From Oceanospirillales bacterium (GTDB taxonomy: Bacteria; Pseudomonadota; Gammaproteobacteria; Pseudomonadales; Endozoicomonadaceae), in NCBI GenBank assembly GCA_004762125.1, contig SIHQ01000006.1:1-64000 (forward strand): a stretch of DNA of 64,000 nt, written 5' to 3'. The notes below the pieces were generated by a model. That model did no database searches, had not been told where the DNA came from, and worked only from the letters and a program-made list of their open reading frames with translations. The position numbers and the translations under genes are program-made. This document shows positions 1-8,173 of this stretch, piece after piece (position 1 is the first letter of the stretch; each line of letters opens with the position of its first letter).

Positions 1-186
1 CCTGCGATAAAGCGCCAAGGCATCAAAGTAAGCGGTCTCATTTTCTGGGTAGAATCTGATCTTTTTCGATGCTATTACTTTTGCGCCTTTCAGCGGTTCG
101 CTTTCCGTAATGGCTATTGCAGAACGAGGTAATAAAACCGATAAGTTCAGCGGTATCGAACGACTCAGCGGTGTTATTCGGGTCAT
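1..186 (-). CDS. tnpB: TnpB-like protein (RNA-guided nuclease family of IS605/IS607), N-terminal fragment
   Basis: The frame opens with ATG at 184-186 inside tnpA and stays open for 62 codons to the window edge. Its last residues include KKIRFYPENE and ALALYRR, which resemble the start of TnpB proteins, where a short strand (xxKIRLYP) is followed by a helix ending in a Tyr-Arg-Arg. The frame is +1 relative to tnpA, and the two genes would overlap by about 150 bases, which happens in IS607 elements. TnpB is the accessory nuclease guided by an RNA from the transposon's end. The true start could lie further downstream at a rare codon. The catalytic domain is outside the window, so intactness cannot be judged. 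Confidence 0.55.
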   Translation of the reverse strand, partial: MTRITPLSRSIPLNLSVLLPRSAIAITESEPLKGAKVIASKKIRFYPENETAYFDALALYRR

Positions 187-604
187 CCAAGACCTCGATT
201 CGTCCTCCTGATAATTCAACAAGCCATTTGATGAGCTCGAATCCAGATCTTGCGAGTCGATCTTTTGTGGCAACCACAATGTGGACTGAATGTCCGAGCA
301 TTGCTGATTCCAAAATGGTTTGCAGTCCTTTTCGTTTAAAGTTGAAAGCACTGGCAATGTCACTGATAAATTCTGCGTCAGGATACCTTTCGAGCAGGAT
401 ACGCTTTTGCGTGTCGATACTAGACTTTTGTTTGCTTGAGCTAACTCTTGCATAGCATATCCTCCGTTGTTGGGTAATAAAAACGCGGTTGTGACCGCCT
501 TCAGTTTGTTTAATCTTATCGTAAAAGCCGCTTTCTATTCTTCGCCTGATTGTTTGTGTTGTAACGCCTTCAATCTTGGCGAGTTTTGTTGTGGATACCC
601 ACAC
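38..604 (-). CDS. tnpA: IS607-family serine recombinase TnpA
   Basis: A 188-aa protein with the two-part IS607 design: a MerR-like helix-turn-helix at residues 3-45 (VTTQTIRRRI, then a GGHNR wing) and a serine-resolvase catalytic domain from residue 49, with CYARVSSS giving the nucleophile Ser55. The later KDRLARSG motif is typical of the resolvase fold. It catalyses excision and insertion of the element. The start is GTG at 602-604; an in-frame TAA lies two codons upstream, so it cannot be longer. That GTG overlaps the stop of the upstream small gene by one base (TAGTG), suggesting coupled translation. The gene looks complete. Confidence 0.9.
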   Translation of the reverse strand: MWVSTTKLAKIEGVTTQTIRRRIESGFYDKIKQTEGGHNRVFITQQRRICYARVSSSKQKSSIDTQKRILLERYPDAEFISDIASAFNFKRKGLQTILESAMLGHSVHIVVATKDRLARSGFELIKWLVELSGGRIEVLDDPNNTAESFDTAELIGFITSFCNSHYGKRTAERRKSNSIEKDQILPRK

Positions 605-834
605 TATTTAAACTTCCATTTTAATTCATAGCTTGGGTTTGTGATGTTTACGAAATCGTTATCTCTTGAGTCTTCGAAATCGCCAAACCTTACAAAGGTG
701 TGAGCATCTTTTTCACTTGGAAATCCTGAGATTTCTATATTGTCACCATCTGAATCAACAACGCTAACAATAGCCTTCCCATCAATGTGTTCTATTTCTA
801 CGGTTATGCCGCCTTCAAAATCAAAAGTATTCAT
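604..834 (-). CDS. Small acidic hypothetical protein upstream of tnpA
   Basis: A 76-aa acidic protein whose stop overlaps the tnpA start by one base. I do not recognise a family. The sequence alternates short hydrophobic strands with Asp/Glu/Gly turns (for example SVVDSDGDNIEISGFPSEKD), suggesting a small beta-rich fold with no signal peptide or membrane segment. The tight junction with tnpA suggests co-transcription, so it may be a passenger or regulator of the transposon. A start at 832-834 is preceded by an AAGAAA stretch as a weak ribosome site. Confidence 0.55.
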   Translation of the reverse strand: MNTFDFEGGITVEIEHIDGKAIVSVVDSDGDNIEISGFPSEKDAHTFVRFGDFEDSRDNDFVNITNPSYELKWKFK

Positions 835-881
835 TTTCTTTCCTCATGACATGCTGATGTCGCAAATCTTAACGCAATAAT

Positions 882-910
882 CGCAACATTGTCAATAATG
901 CAATGTTGCG
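882..910. terminator. Hairpin between frmA and the IS607 region
   Basis: CGCAACATTG at 882-891 is perfectly inverted as CAATGTTGCG at 901-910 with a 9-base loop. It sits just beyond the frmA stop. There is a short T-rich stretch (ATTGTTTTAT) on the plus strand only, so as an frmA terminator it would be atypical; it could also be an operator for the 604-834 gene. Confidence 0.5.
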
Positions 911-939
911 ATTGTTTTATATTTGATCTACTGTCATTC

Positions 940-2073
<1,134 letters not shown>

Positions 2074-2177
2074 TTAAACCTCAGATGGATAAGTCAAAAT
2101 TAATGAAATCATCATACAAATATTACAGATATGTGATAATAGACAATTTATAAAATAACTATTACGAGACAGTAACA

Positions 2178-3071
2178 ATGAGTTATCTGCCCATCTGGGA
2201 TGGTATTGTCGAGTTCGTTGCCGTCGTTGAAAGCGGCAGCTTCACTTCAGCCGCACGTCGACTGTCGGTATCAGTCGCCCAGGTCAGTCGTCAGATTAGC
2301 GCTCTGGAAGGACGGTTGGCCTGCCAATTACTCTATCGCACCACACGAAAAATCAGCATTACGGAAGCCGGTAATCTGTACTATCAGGACTGTCGACATC
2401 TGATTGATACTCTCGAACAGGCTGAAAACTCACTGGCAGATCTTCAAACCTCACCGAAGGGAAAACTGAAAGTAACCGCACCTCTGGCTTTTGGTGAAGA
2501 AACCATCATGCCGTTGATCAACAGTTTTCTGAAACAACATCCTCTCCTGCAAATAGAAGTAGTGCTCAGTAACCGCAAGCTGAACCTGATTGATGAAGGC
2601 GTCGATATAGCTGTACGTTTGGGGCCTCTAGACAATCTTGATATGAGAGCACGGCAGCTGGCACAAAGGCAGTCCTTTACCTGCGCCTCTCCTGATTATC
2701 TAAAACAACATGGAACACCTTATAGCCTGAATGAGCTTAAACATCACAACTGCCTGCTTGGCACTTTGGAGCACTGGCGTTTTCAGGAAAATGGCAGAGA
2801 ACAAATTATTCAGGTGTCGGGTAACTTACGCTGCAACAGCGGCCGGTCTTTGCTGGATGCCGCACTCAAGGGCATAGGCATTGTGCAGCTTCCGGATATG
2901 TATGTAGGGGAGCTACTCAAATCCGGCGAATTGATTTCCATACTGCCAAACTTTAAATCTTCACAAGAAGGTATATGGGGGCTGTACCCTGTCGGTCGAT
3001 CATCGTCCATCAAGGTTCAGTTACTGCTGGATTACATTGCTGACAAGCTTGACGTTGGTAGTAAGTACTGA
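2178..3071 (+). CDS. LysR-family transcriptional regulator
   Basis: A 297-aa protein with an N-terminal winged helix-turn-helix (residues 8-66, with SGSFTSAARRLSVSVAQVSR and the ISITEAG wing) followed by a LysR substrate-binding domain from about residue 95. It is divergent from frmA across a 107-base A/T-rich gap that must hold both promoters, the usual arrangement for a LysR regulator and its target. The inducer is unknown; formaldehyde or its glutathione adduct is a context-based guess. There is no sign of truncation. Confidence 0.88.
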   Translation: MSYLPIWDGIVEFVAVVESGSFTSAARRLSVSVAQVSRQISALEGRLACQLLYRTTRKISITEAGNLYYQDCRHLIDTLEQAENSLADLQTSPKGKLKVTAPLAFGEETIMPLINSFLKQHPLLQIEVVLSNRKLNLIDEGVDIAVRLGPLDNLDMRARQLAQRQSFTCASPDYLKQHGTPYSLNELKHHNCLLGTLEHWRFQENGREQIIQVSGNLRCNSGRSLLDAALKGIGIVQLPDMYVGELLKSGELISILPNFKSSQEGIWGLYPVGRSSSIKVQLLLDYIADKLDVGSKY

Positions 3072-3141
3072 CAATCCTGAGACTTTACGGAAAGCTATCG
3101 GGAAAGGTAGGAGAGAATAATTCGAGACTTACTTACACGCT

Positions 3142-3182
3142 TAAAAAGATAGAGGCTGATATTTCTGCATCAATCTCTATCT
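3142..3182 (-). terminator. Rho-independent terminator of the kshA-like gene
   Basis: On the minus strand an AGATAGAG stem (3175-3182 paired with 3147-3154) is followed by TTTTTAAG, 18 bases past the stop of the oxygenase gene. Stem plus T-run fits an intrinsic terminator. Confidence 0.7.
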
Positions 3183-3199
3183 CCACAAGCCTTATTCAA

Positions 3200-4327
3200 T
3201 CAGGCAGGTTCTACTTCTTCAACTTTCTTTGAAGAGTAAGCACCGGCATGCATTTTTTCCAGAGTTTCTTTAACGGAGGGGCCTGCAACCGTCGTATGCT
3301 CTTTTCTTTCCTTGAAACTCTCTGGCAGCTCAGCAATATCGGTGTAGAACTGGGAATACCATTCACGCACCATAAAGAATGGGCCGTCACCTGCGCAAAG
3401 CACAGGATTATCGACCAGCACCTTGTTGTCCCATATTTCAATGTCCTGCTGGAAAGATTCCAGAGACATCTGAGTATAAGCATCAACAATAGCCTTGTTT
3501 TCTACTTCGCTTACTCCGGGGATTTTTTTCATCATCACGCCGAAGTTAATATGAAACTTGTTGGTGTTCACTGGAATATGACTGACCAATAAATGCACGG
3601 TCATTGGCAGATCATCCATCATACCGGTCATGGTCGTGGTCATATAAGCAGGACCTTCATAGGTCGCAATAGACGTCAGTGGTACATCACCTTCGGTCAG
3701 AATATCGTGGGCACCCACCATATATTGTACAAATTTGTGACCTTCCTGAAGATTACTGAACGATTTAACCGAGGTGTAATGAACAGGGCCAAAATGAGCC
3801 ATGTCTGCCATGTTGTCTACCAACTCACGACAGTGAGTATTGATAGTCACCTGACTCACCTGCCAGTCAGTCCACTCATCCGAGTAGTAATCATCAATTC
3901 TGGCGATTTCCTGCTCCGGAATCGGATCATTTCCTTCATGGTCATTCCAAACCATAAGCAGGCCATTCTTTTCGAGAGTCGGCCAGGCTTTAATCACTGC
4001 CTTAGGGGGAATTCGTTTGGAGTAAGGAATATTCTTGGCTAAACCATCACCACCCCACTCCCAGGCATGGAAAGGACAGACAATATTATTGCCTTTCACA
4101 CAGCCTTTACTCAGGTCAGCTCCCATGTGAGGGCAGTAGGCATCCATGACATTGACTTTATTATCGTCTTCACCACGATAGGCCAGAATGCGGGAACCAA
4201 AATAATCAAAGGTTTGAGGCTCGGTTGTGATCTGGTCAGCCTTGGCTAGTACGTGCCAGCCCCGAGCGTAACGCTCAGGCCAGACCTTTTTCTTGATGAT
4301 ATGTGGGACAGGCTTCTTATTATTCAT
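3200..4327 (-). CDS. kshA: Rieske non-heme iron oxygenase, 3-ketosteroid 9-alpha-hydroxylase (KshA) type
   Basis: Predicted oxygenase component that hydroxylates C9 of 3-ketosteroids and so opens ring B, using electrons from a reductase (KshB) that is not in this window. The 375 residues carry a Rieske [2Fe-2S] site (Cys65-x-His67 and Cys84-x2-His87) and a mononuclear iron site (Asp175, His178, His183 in the DNMADMAHFGPVH stretch). The RYARGWHVL start, the DEWTDW segment, the conserved QDIEIW helix and the WYSQFYTDIAEL tail resemble actinobacterial KshA as I remember it. The gene is divergent from a GMC oxidoreductase, and an 18-bp palindrome shared with other steroid units lies between them at 4493-4510. 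Other Rieske oxygenases acting on bile-acid or sterol side chains cannot be excluded. Confidence 0.85.
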   Translation of the reverse strand: MNNKKPVPHIIKKKVWPERYARGWHVLAKADQITTEPQTFDYFGSRILAYRGEDDNKVNVMDAYCPHMGADLSKGCVKGNNIVCPFHAWEWGGDGLAKNIPYSKRIPPKAVIKAWPTLEKNGLLMVWNDHEGNDPIPEQEIARIDDYYSDEWTDWQVSQVTINTHCRELVDNMADMAHFGPVHYTSVKSFSNLQEGHKFVQYMVGAHDILTEGDVPLTSIATYEGPAYMTTTMTGMMDDLPMTVHLLVSHIPVNTNKFHINFGVMMKKIPGVSEVENKAIVDAYTQMSLESFQQDIEIWDNKVLVDNPVLCAGDGPFFMVREWYSQFYTDIAELPESFKERKEHTTVAGPSVKETLEKMHAGAYSSKKVEEVEPA

Positions 4328-4492
4328 GGCACCCTCTTCACGACCCTTTTATCTATGAAAATAAAGCTCTTACGAGGACTTCGGCTTATTTCATATTAAG
4401 GGCGAGCTGTATTTTTTGCTCATGGCTGTTCAGATTAAACGGCCGCAATTTTTCTTAATAACCGCAGTATGTTTGAGGGCATTATCAATGGC

Positions 4493-4510
4493 TTCGTCCA
4501 AACAGACGAA
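4493..4510. promoter_or_regulatory. Steroid-regulon operator copy 1 (predicted)
   Basis: TTCGTCCAAACAGACGAA, an inverted repeat TCGTY-N8-GACGA, lies in the divergent kshA/GMC promoter region, 89 bases before the GMC start. It matches three other sites in the window (36844, 38125, 56761) in nearly all positions; consensus WTCGTYCRARYRGACGAW. Confidence 0.65.
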
Positions 4511-4598
4511 CACCGGTTACCACCGTTGGTATAGTTTATTCAGACTAAAAATTGATATTGATTAGCTGTAACAGTGAAAACAATAATAAAGGACTGTT

Positions 4599-6233
4599 AT
4601 GTTAAAAACCGTAGATTTTATCGTGATCGGCGCTGGCTCTGCTGGCTGTGTATTGGCCAACAGGCTCTCTGCCTGTGGCAACTTTCAGGTACTGTTGCTG
4701 GAAGCGGGCGGCAAAGACTCCAACCCTTTCATCCACCTACCGATCGGCTTCAGTCAAGCTATGGGTATTCCAAAACTGGGCTGGGGTTATAAAACCGAGC
4801 CTGAGCCTCATCTTGAGAATCGCGTCATTAACTGGCCCAGAGGCCGGGTGCTTGGTGGTTGCAGTTCCATAAACGGCATGGTTTATGTTCGTGGTCAGCA
4901 TGAAGATTTTGATGACTGGGAGCAGTTAGGCAATAAGGGATGGTCTGGTGCTGACGTATTGCCCTGGTTCAAAAAAAGTGAAGACTTCGAGTTTGGTCAG
5001 ACAGGCTTTCATGGCTCAGGTGGAGAACTGAAAATATCAGAAACCCATCCCGATGATCGCCTTGAAATTAACAGTCTCTACATCAAAGCCGCTGAAAATG
5101 CCGGGTTACCTTTTAATAAAGATTACAATGGTGCACAGCAACACGGTATTGCTTACACCCAGTTTTCCATTAATAAAGGTCGCCGGTCTAGTACTTCAAC
5201 TGCATTCCTGAAGCCTGTTCTTAAACAACGCAGCAACCTGACCCTCCTCACCCATGCAATGGTTGAAAGAATTGAACTATCGGGAACAACGGCTACGGGT
5301 GTCACTTTTATTCATCAAGAAAAACGACATACGGTTAATGCCCATAGAGAGATCATCCTTTCTGCAGGTACAAACAATAGCCCGAAAATTCTGGAATTAT
5401 CAGGTATTGGCCGTAAGGAAGTACTTGCTCAGGCCGGTATTAAACAGAAGCATGAATTAGCCGGTGTCGGTAAGAACCTGATTGATCACATTCAGATGGA
5501 AGTGACTCATGAAGTAAAAGGCATTGGCAGTATGAATGACTCACTCAAACCACATCGACTGATAGCCGAATCTCTGAAATATCTGACCCAACGACGAGGT
5601 TTTCTAGCAACAGGTGTTGCTTCCATTGTTGGCTTTATCAAGAGCAGTGAATCTGAATCCAGGCCTGATCTCCAACTGCATTTTGCTCCAGCCGGTGGTG
5701 AAACCACCGACGATGGTCGTGTCATTCCTTCCAAAACGCCTTCTATTACATCTGTCTCCAATGTAATGCGACCAGAAAGCCGAGGCTACAGCCATATTGT
5801 CAGCAGTGATCCCAATCAGGCACCCGCTATCAGAGCAAATTACCTTGCAGAAGAATCAGATCGAAGGAAAAGTATTGAATGTGTTCGCTGGCAACGCAGA
5901 ATTTTTGAACAGTCACCCCTTAACCAATTTCTTGGTACAGAAAGGGCTCCGGGAAAAGAGGTGATTTCTGATGCTGACATTTTTGGCTATATCAGGAAAG
6001 AGGGAAAAACAGCGTATCATCCTGTTGGTACCTGTAAAATGGGCAAGGATCAATCAGCTGTCGTTGATCAAACACTCAATGTTCACGGTATTGATCAGTT
6101 AAGAGTCATAGACGCTTCTATCATGCCATTGATTCCATCCGCCAATACCAACGCAGCTACCATTATGATTGCTGAACGAGGTGCTCAATGGGTGCTTGAA
6201 ACTGCTGCAGGAAAGGTGAGAAAAACGGCGTAA
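4599..6233 (+). CDS. GMC-family FAD-dependent oxidoreductase (alcohol/choline dehydrogenase-like)
   Basis: A 544-aa flavoprotein with the N-terminal dinucleotide motif GAGSAG (residues 11-16), the ribose-binding LLLEAGG strand, the GMC signature region (WPRGRVLGGCSSINGMVYVRG) and a C-terminal AYHPVGTC segment carrying the catalytic His. GMC enzymes of this size oxidise primary or secondary alcohols. Divergence from the KshA-like gene and the shared palindrome suggest a steroid or sterol-side-chain alcohol as substrate, but the sequence alone does not fix this. No signal peptide is seen, so it is cytoplasmic or membrane-associated. A GGA ribosome site precedes the ATG. A strong inverted repeat follows the stop. 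Confidence 0.85.
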   Translation: MLKTVDFIVIGAGSAGCVLANRLSACGNFQVLLLEAGGKDSNPFIHLPIGFSQAMGIPKLGWGYKTEPEPHLENRVINWPRGRVLGGCSSINGMVYVRGQHEDFDDWEQLGNKGWSGADVLPWFKKSEDFEFGQTGFHGSGGELKISETHPDDRLEINSLYIKAAENAGLPFNKDYNGAQQHGIAYTQFSINKGRRSSTSTAFLKPVLKQRSNLTLLTHAMVERIELSGTTATGVTFIHQEKRHTVNAHREIILSAGTNNSPKILELSGIGRKEVLAQAGIKQKHELAGVGKNLIDHIQMEVTHEVKGIGSMNDSLKPHRLIAESLKYLTQRRGFLATGVASIVGFIKSSESESRPDLQLHFAPAGGETTDDGRVIPSKTPSITSVSNVMRPESRGYSHIVSSDPNQAPAIRANYLAEESDRRKSIECVRWQRRIFEQSPLNQFLGTERAPGKEVISDADIFGYIRKEGKTAYHPVGTCKMGKDQSAVVDQTLNVHGIDQLRVIDASIMPLIPSANTNAATIMIAERGAQWVLETAAGKVRKTA

Positions 6234-6249
6234 ATTGATTTCAAGTATA

Positions 6250-6300
6250 TAAAGAGAAGCATTCGCAACTTCCTGTCATATCAGTCAGTGCTTCTCTTTA
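6250..6300 (+). terminator. Inverted repeat after the GMC gene
   Basis: TAAAGAGAAGCA at 6250-6261 is perfectly inverted as TGCTTCTCTTTA at 6289-6300, starting 17 bases after the GMC stop. The loop is 27 bases. Terminator is the simplest reading; the stem itself ends in CTCTTTA rather than a clean T-run. Confidence 0.6.
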
Positions 6301-6901
6301 CACTCTGAGTCAGCTATTTCGAGATCACTCTCTTATCGTATTTATCTCAATTTTATCGATGCTCAGGGATTCCAGAAACTCTTGATACACTCCAAGCTTG
6401 ATCAAACCTATCCATTAGAAAATCATTAAAAATGATAACTTCAATAACCGAAATGTGAAAGCAGATAGCGGTTCAAACAAGTCTATAAGACTTATCCAAG
6501 CAATAAATATTTAAACAAATTCTTGCTAGCTCTTTACAGAAATTATTATCTTGCTGTACGTCAAACAGAGGATTTCTCTATGAAAAAAACTGTTTCACGC
6601 ATGCATGATAGTGTCCTCAACTCTTCCTTAAAGATCTTTTGGTCATCACGTAGTAGCTCTGGCTCAATCCAACCAACATTCTGACGCCGCTGAAGATTTG
6701 AAGAACAGCCTTATCTTTAAATCTTTCCGAGTCATTTGGCGACATTTTCGCACTCACTTTTCCTTACGAATTTTTTAATGACGCACATAACAAATAAGGC
6801 TAAATTTCGTCTCCTGAGATGTCTGATCGAGACATTATGTAAACTCTCTCCTCAGAATTTGCATGTTTTATGTTTTGAGGACCAACACGAGAACAATCGC
6901 C
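6301..6901. other. A/T-rich intergenic stretch with one possible 34-codon gene
   Basis: A 600-base stretch without a recognisable family. At 6580-6684 there is a 34-codon frame with an AGAGGA ribosome site seven bases before its ATG; it starts MKKTVSRMHDSV and is Ser-rich. It could be a real small gene, but codon number is too low to be sure. Nothing else stands out except short A/T-rich palindromes around 6420-6440. Confidence 0.3.
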
Positions 6902-7207
6902 ATGAAGTCAGTCTTATCTGCAATATTTCTTTGTGCAGCTCTTGTCATGCAAGGCTGTGCAGTACATCCCGCGTTCGAAGATGATGGATACCTCCGGTGG
7001 TCTGATTCCGTCATAGAGAAAATCAAAAGAAATCCTTCATACAAAAGAATCCCAATTGATACCGACGAGCAAGCCGATCAATTCATTACTTTAGAATACA
7101 AAGCTTATAAAAAAGAAATCACCAAACAGAAATTCATCGAGGAACTCTTAAAAATATATCCCAACTCCAAAGAATCAATTGAGTGGAATGCAAACCAATT
7201 ACCTTAG
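6902..7207 (+). CDS. Small predicted lipoprotein, unknown function
   Basis: A 101-aa protein starting MKSVLSAIFLCAALVMQGC: a short basic end, a hydrophobic core and a Cys at residue 19 in a slightly unusual lipobox (MQGC). This suggests a lipid-anchored envelope protein. The mature part is charged and contains two Lys/Glu-rich helices (KAYKKEITKQKFIEELLKIYP). I chose the ATG at 6902 because a longer frame beginning at 6863 would put a charged extension before the signal peptide. No partner gene adjoins it; the pseudogene zone begins about 170 bases downstream. The family is not recognised. Confidence 0.6.
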   Translation: MKSVLSAIFLCAALVMQGCAVHPAFEDDGYLRWSDSVIEKIKRNPSYKRIPIDTDEQADQFITLEYKAYKKEITKQKFIEELLKIYPNSKESIEWNANQLP

Positions 7208-7219
7208 GATGGGTGTATG

Positions 7220-7267
7220 ACAAGCTCATCCAACACGGTTACTTTTTAGTCTCCGGGATGAGTTTGT
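7220..7267 (+). terminator. Imperfect inverted repeat after the lipoprotein gene
   Basis: ACAAGCTCATCC at 7220-7231 pairs with GGATGAGTTTGT at 7256-7267 with one mismatch; the loop contains a T-run. Position 13 bases after the lipoprotein stop suggests a terminator. Confidence 0.5.
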
Positions 7268-7382
7268 TACAGACCTTGGATTCATATATTAAACAGGAAA
7301 GAGCATATTTCCCCTGTTACCTTCTCTACAGCGTAAGTTAATATCAGCTCGACCAGCCAAAATCTTGTCCAACCCCAGTGCC

Positions 7383-7580
7383 TCAGAGCCTCAGAGCCAG
7401 TTCTACAGCTCTGCGAATAACCCGCGGGTTGTCCATTGCCATAAGCAACACAGCCTCCGCCGGAGCACCGGCCATCTCTCCACCCATTGAAACAAGCTGA
7501 CCTTCGGCATGGGCATCATTCACAACTTTGATCAAAGCTTGAAAAACGGCAGGGTGGAAGCTGTTATAAAGATTTGCACC
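7383..7580 (-). pseudogene. ptsP: Remnant of ptsP (PEP-protein phosphotransferase), C-terminal part
   Basis: On the minus strand a 66-codon frame reads GANLYNSFHPAVFQALIKVV, then GGEMAGAPAEAVLLMAM and ends DNPRVIRRAVELAL-like. This matches the C-terminal barrel region of EI-type PEP phosphotransferases, where VANLYDSLHPAV and CGEMAGDP are conserved. The catalytic His domain is absent, the segment just before it is out of frame, and the conserved Cys of CGEMAG is Gly here, so this is a decayed fragment. It lies beside another remnant (the aldolase piece at 7639-8056), marking this as a graveyard region. Confidence 0.6.
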
Positions 7581-7638
7581 AGATAAACAGCGGCAGGAAC
7601 TTCTATCATCACCGCTACCGGTGGCAGATGAAGAAGCT

Positions 7639-8056
7639 CTAAAGCAATCCTTTTTCTTTTGCCATGGTCAACGCTAGGTCTTCACTCATATCTTCCTGGC
7701 CATTCACCGTGCCGTGACGGCCCAGTTCCACCAGAATGTCACGAGCCTGGATACCGTACTTGGCTTCTGCACGTCTGGCGAACAGCGACAAAGACTTCCG
7801 GTGGCGTATTACCAGCAACAGAACCATCAATGCGCTCAGCACCAGCATCAATAGCCGCCAGAGAGTTGGCATCACCCATGGTCAGATTATGATGACCGTG
7901 GAAACCAATTTTCGTATTGCCGTTCAGCTCGGAACGCAACATCGCAATCTTTGTGGTTACTTCATCAGGCAACACATAACCGGCAGAGTCCGTCATATAG
8001 ATACAATTGACACCGTAACGTTCTATCAACCTAGCCTGCTCGAGATCAATAAACAA
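7639..8056 (-). pseudogene. Degenerate partial copy of the 4-hydroxy-2-oxoacid aldolase gene
   Basis: Two minus-strand frames reproduce the second half of the aldolase encoded at 13222-14268: [21 protein letters not shown] through [10 protein letters not shown], then, after a frame change and loss of about 65 codons, [18 protein letters not shown] to the C-terminus. The stop codon position corresponds to that of the intact gene. The N-terminal half with the active-site Arg-Asp-His region is missing, so it cannot be functional. Its orientation is the same as the intact copy, and the two copies bracket the 5-kb repeat-protein gene. Confidence 0.85.
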
Positions 8057-8173
8057 ACATGATTATATATAATATGAAATCCGACATAAAAAAACCAACC
8101 TATCACTAGATAATTTTATGTTCTAAACCATACTCCACATTTCTTTTTCGAGCAGAATGCAGGTAAGAAATTA

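Larger units (their letters stand above)
1..604 (-). mobile_element. IS607-type element, partial (tnpA plus start of tnpB)
   Basis: The serine recombinase TnpA and the beginning of an overlapping TnpB-like frame read leftward off the window edge. This is the standard tnpA-tnpB order of IS607 transposons, which move through a circular intermediate and leave no inverted repeats or target duplication. I cannot place the right end: nothing between the TnpA start and the small gene at 604-834 looks like a terminus, and the left end is outside the window. Confidence 0.75.

Noticed and set aside
1-40. Alternative tnpB start overlapping the tnpA stop by four bases (ATGA)
   Set aside because: Its frame reads MRPLTLMPWRFIA, unlike any TnpB; the other frame contains the KIRFYP and ALALYRR features.
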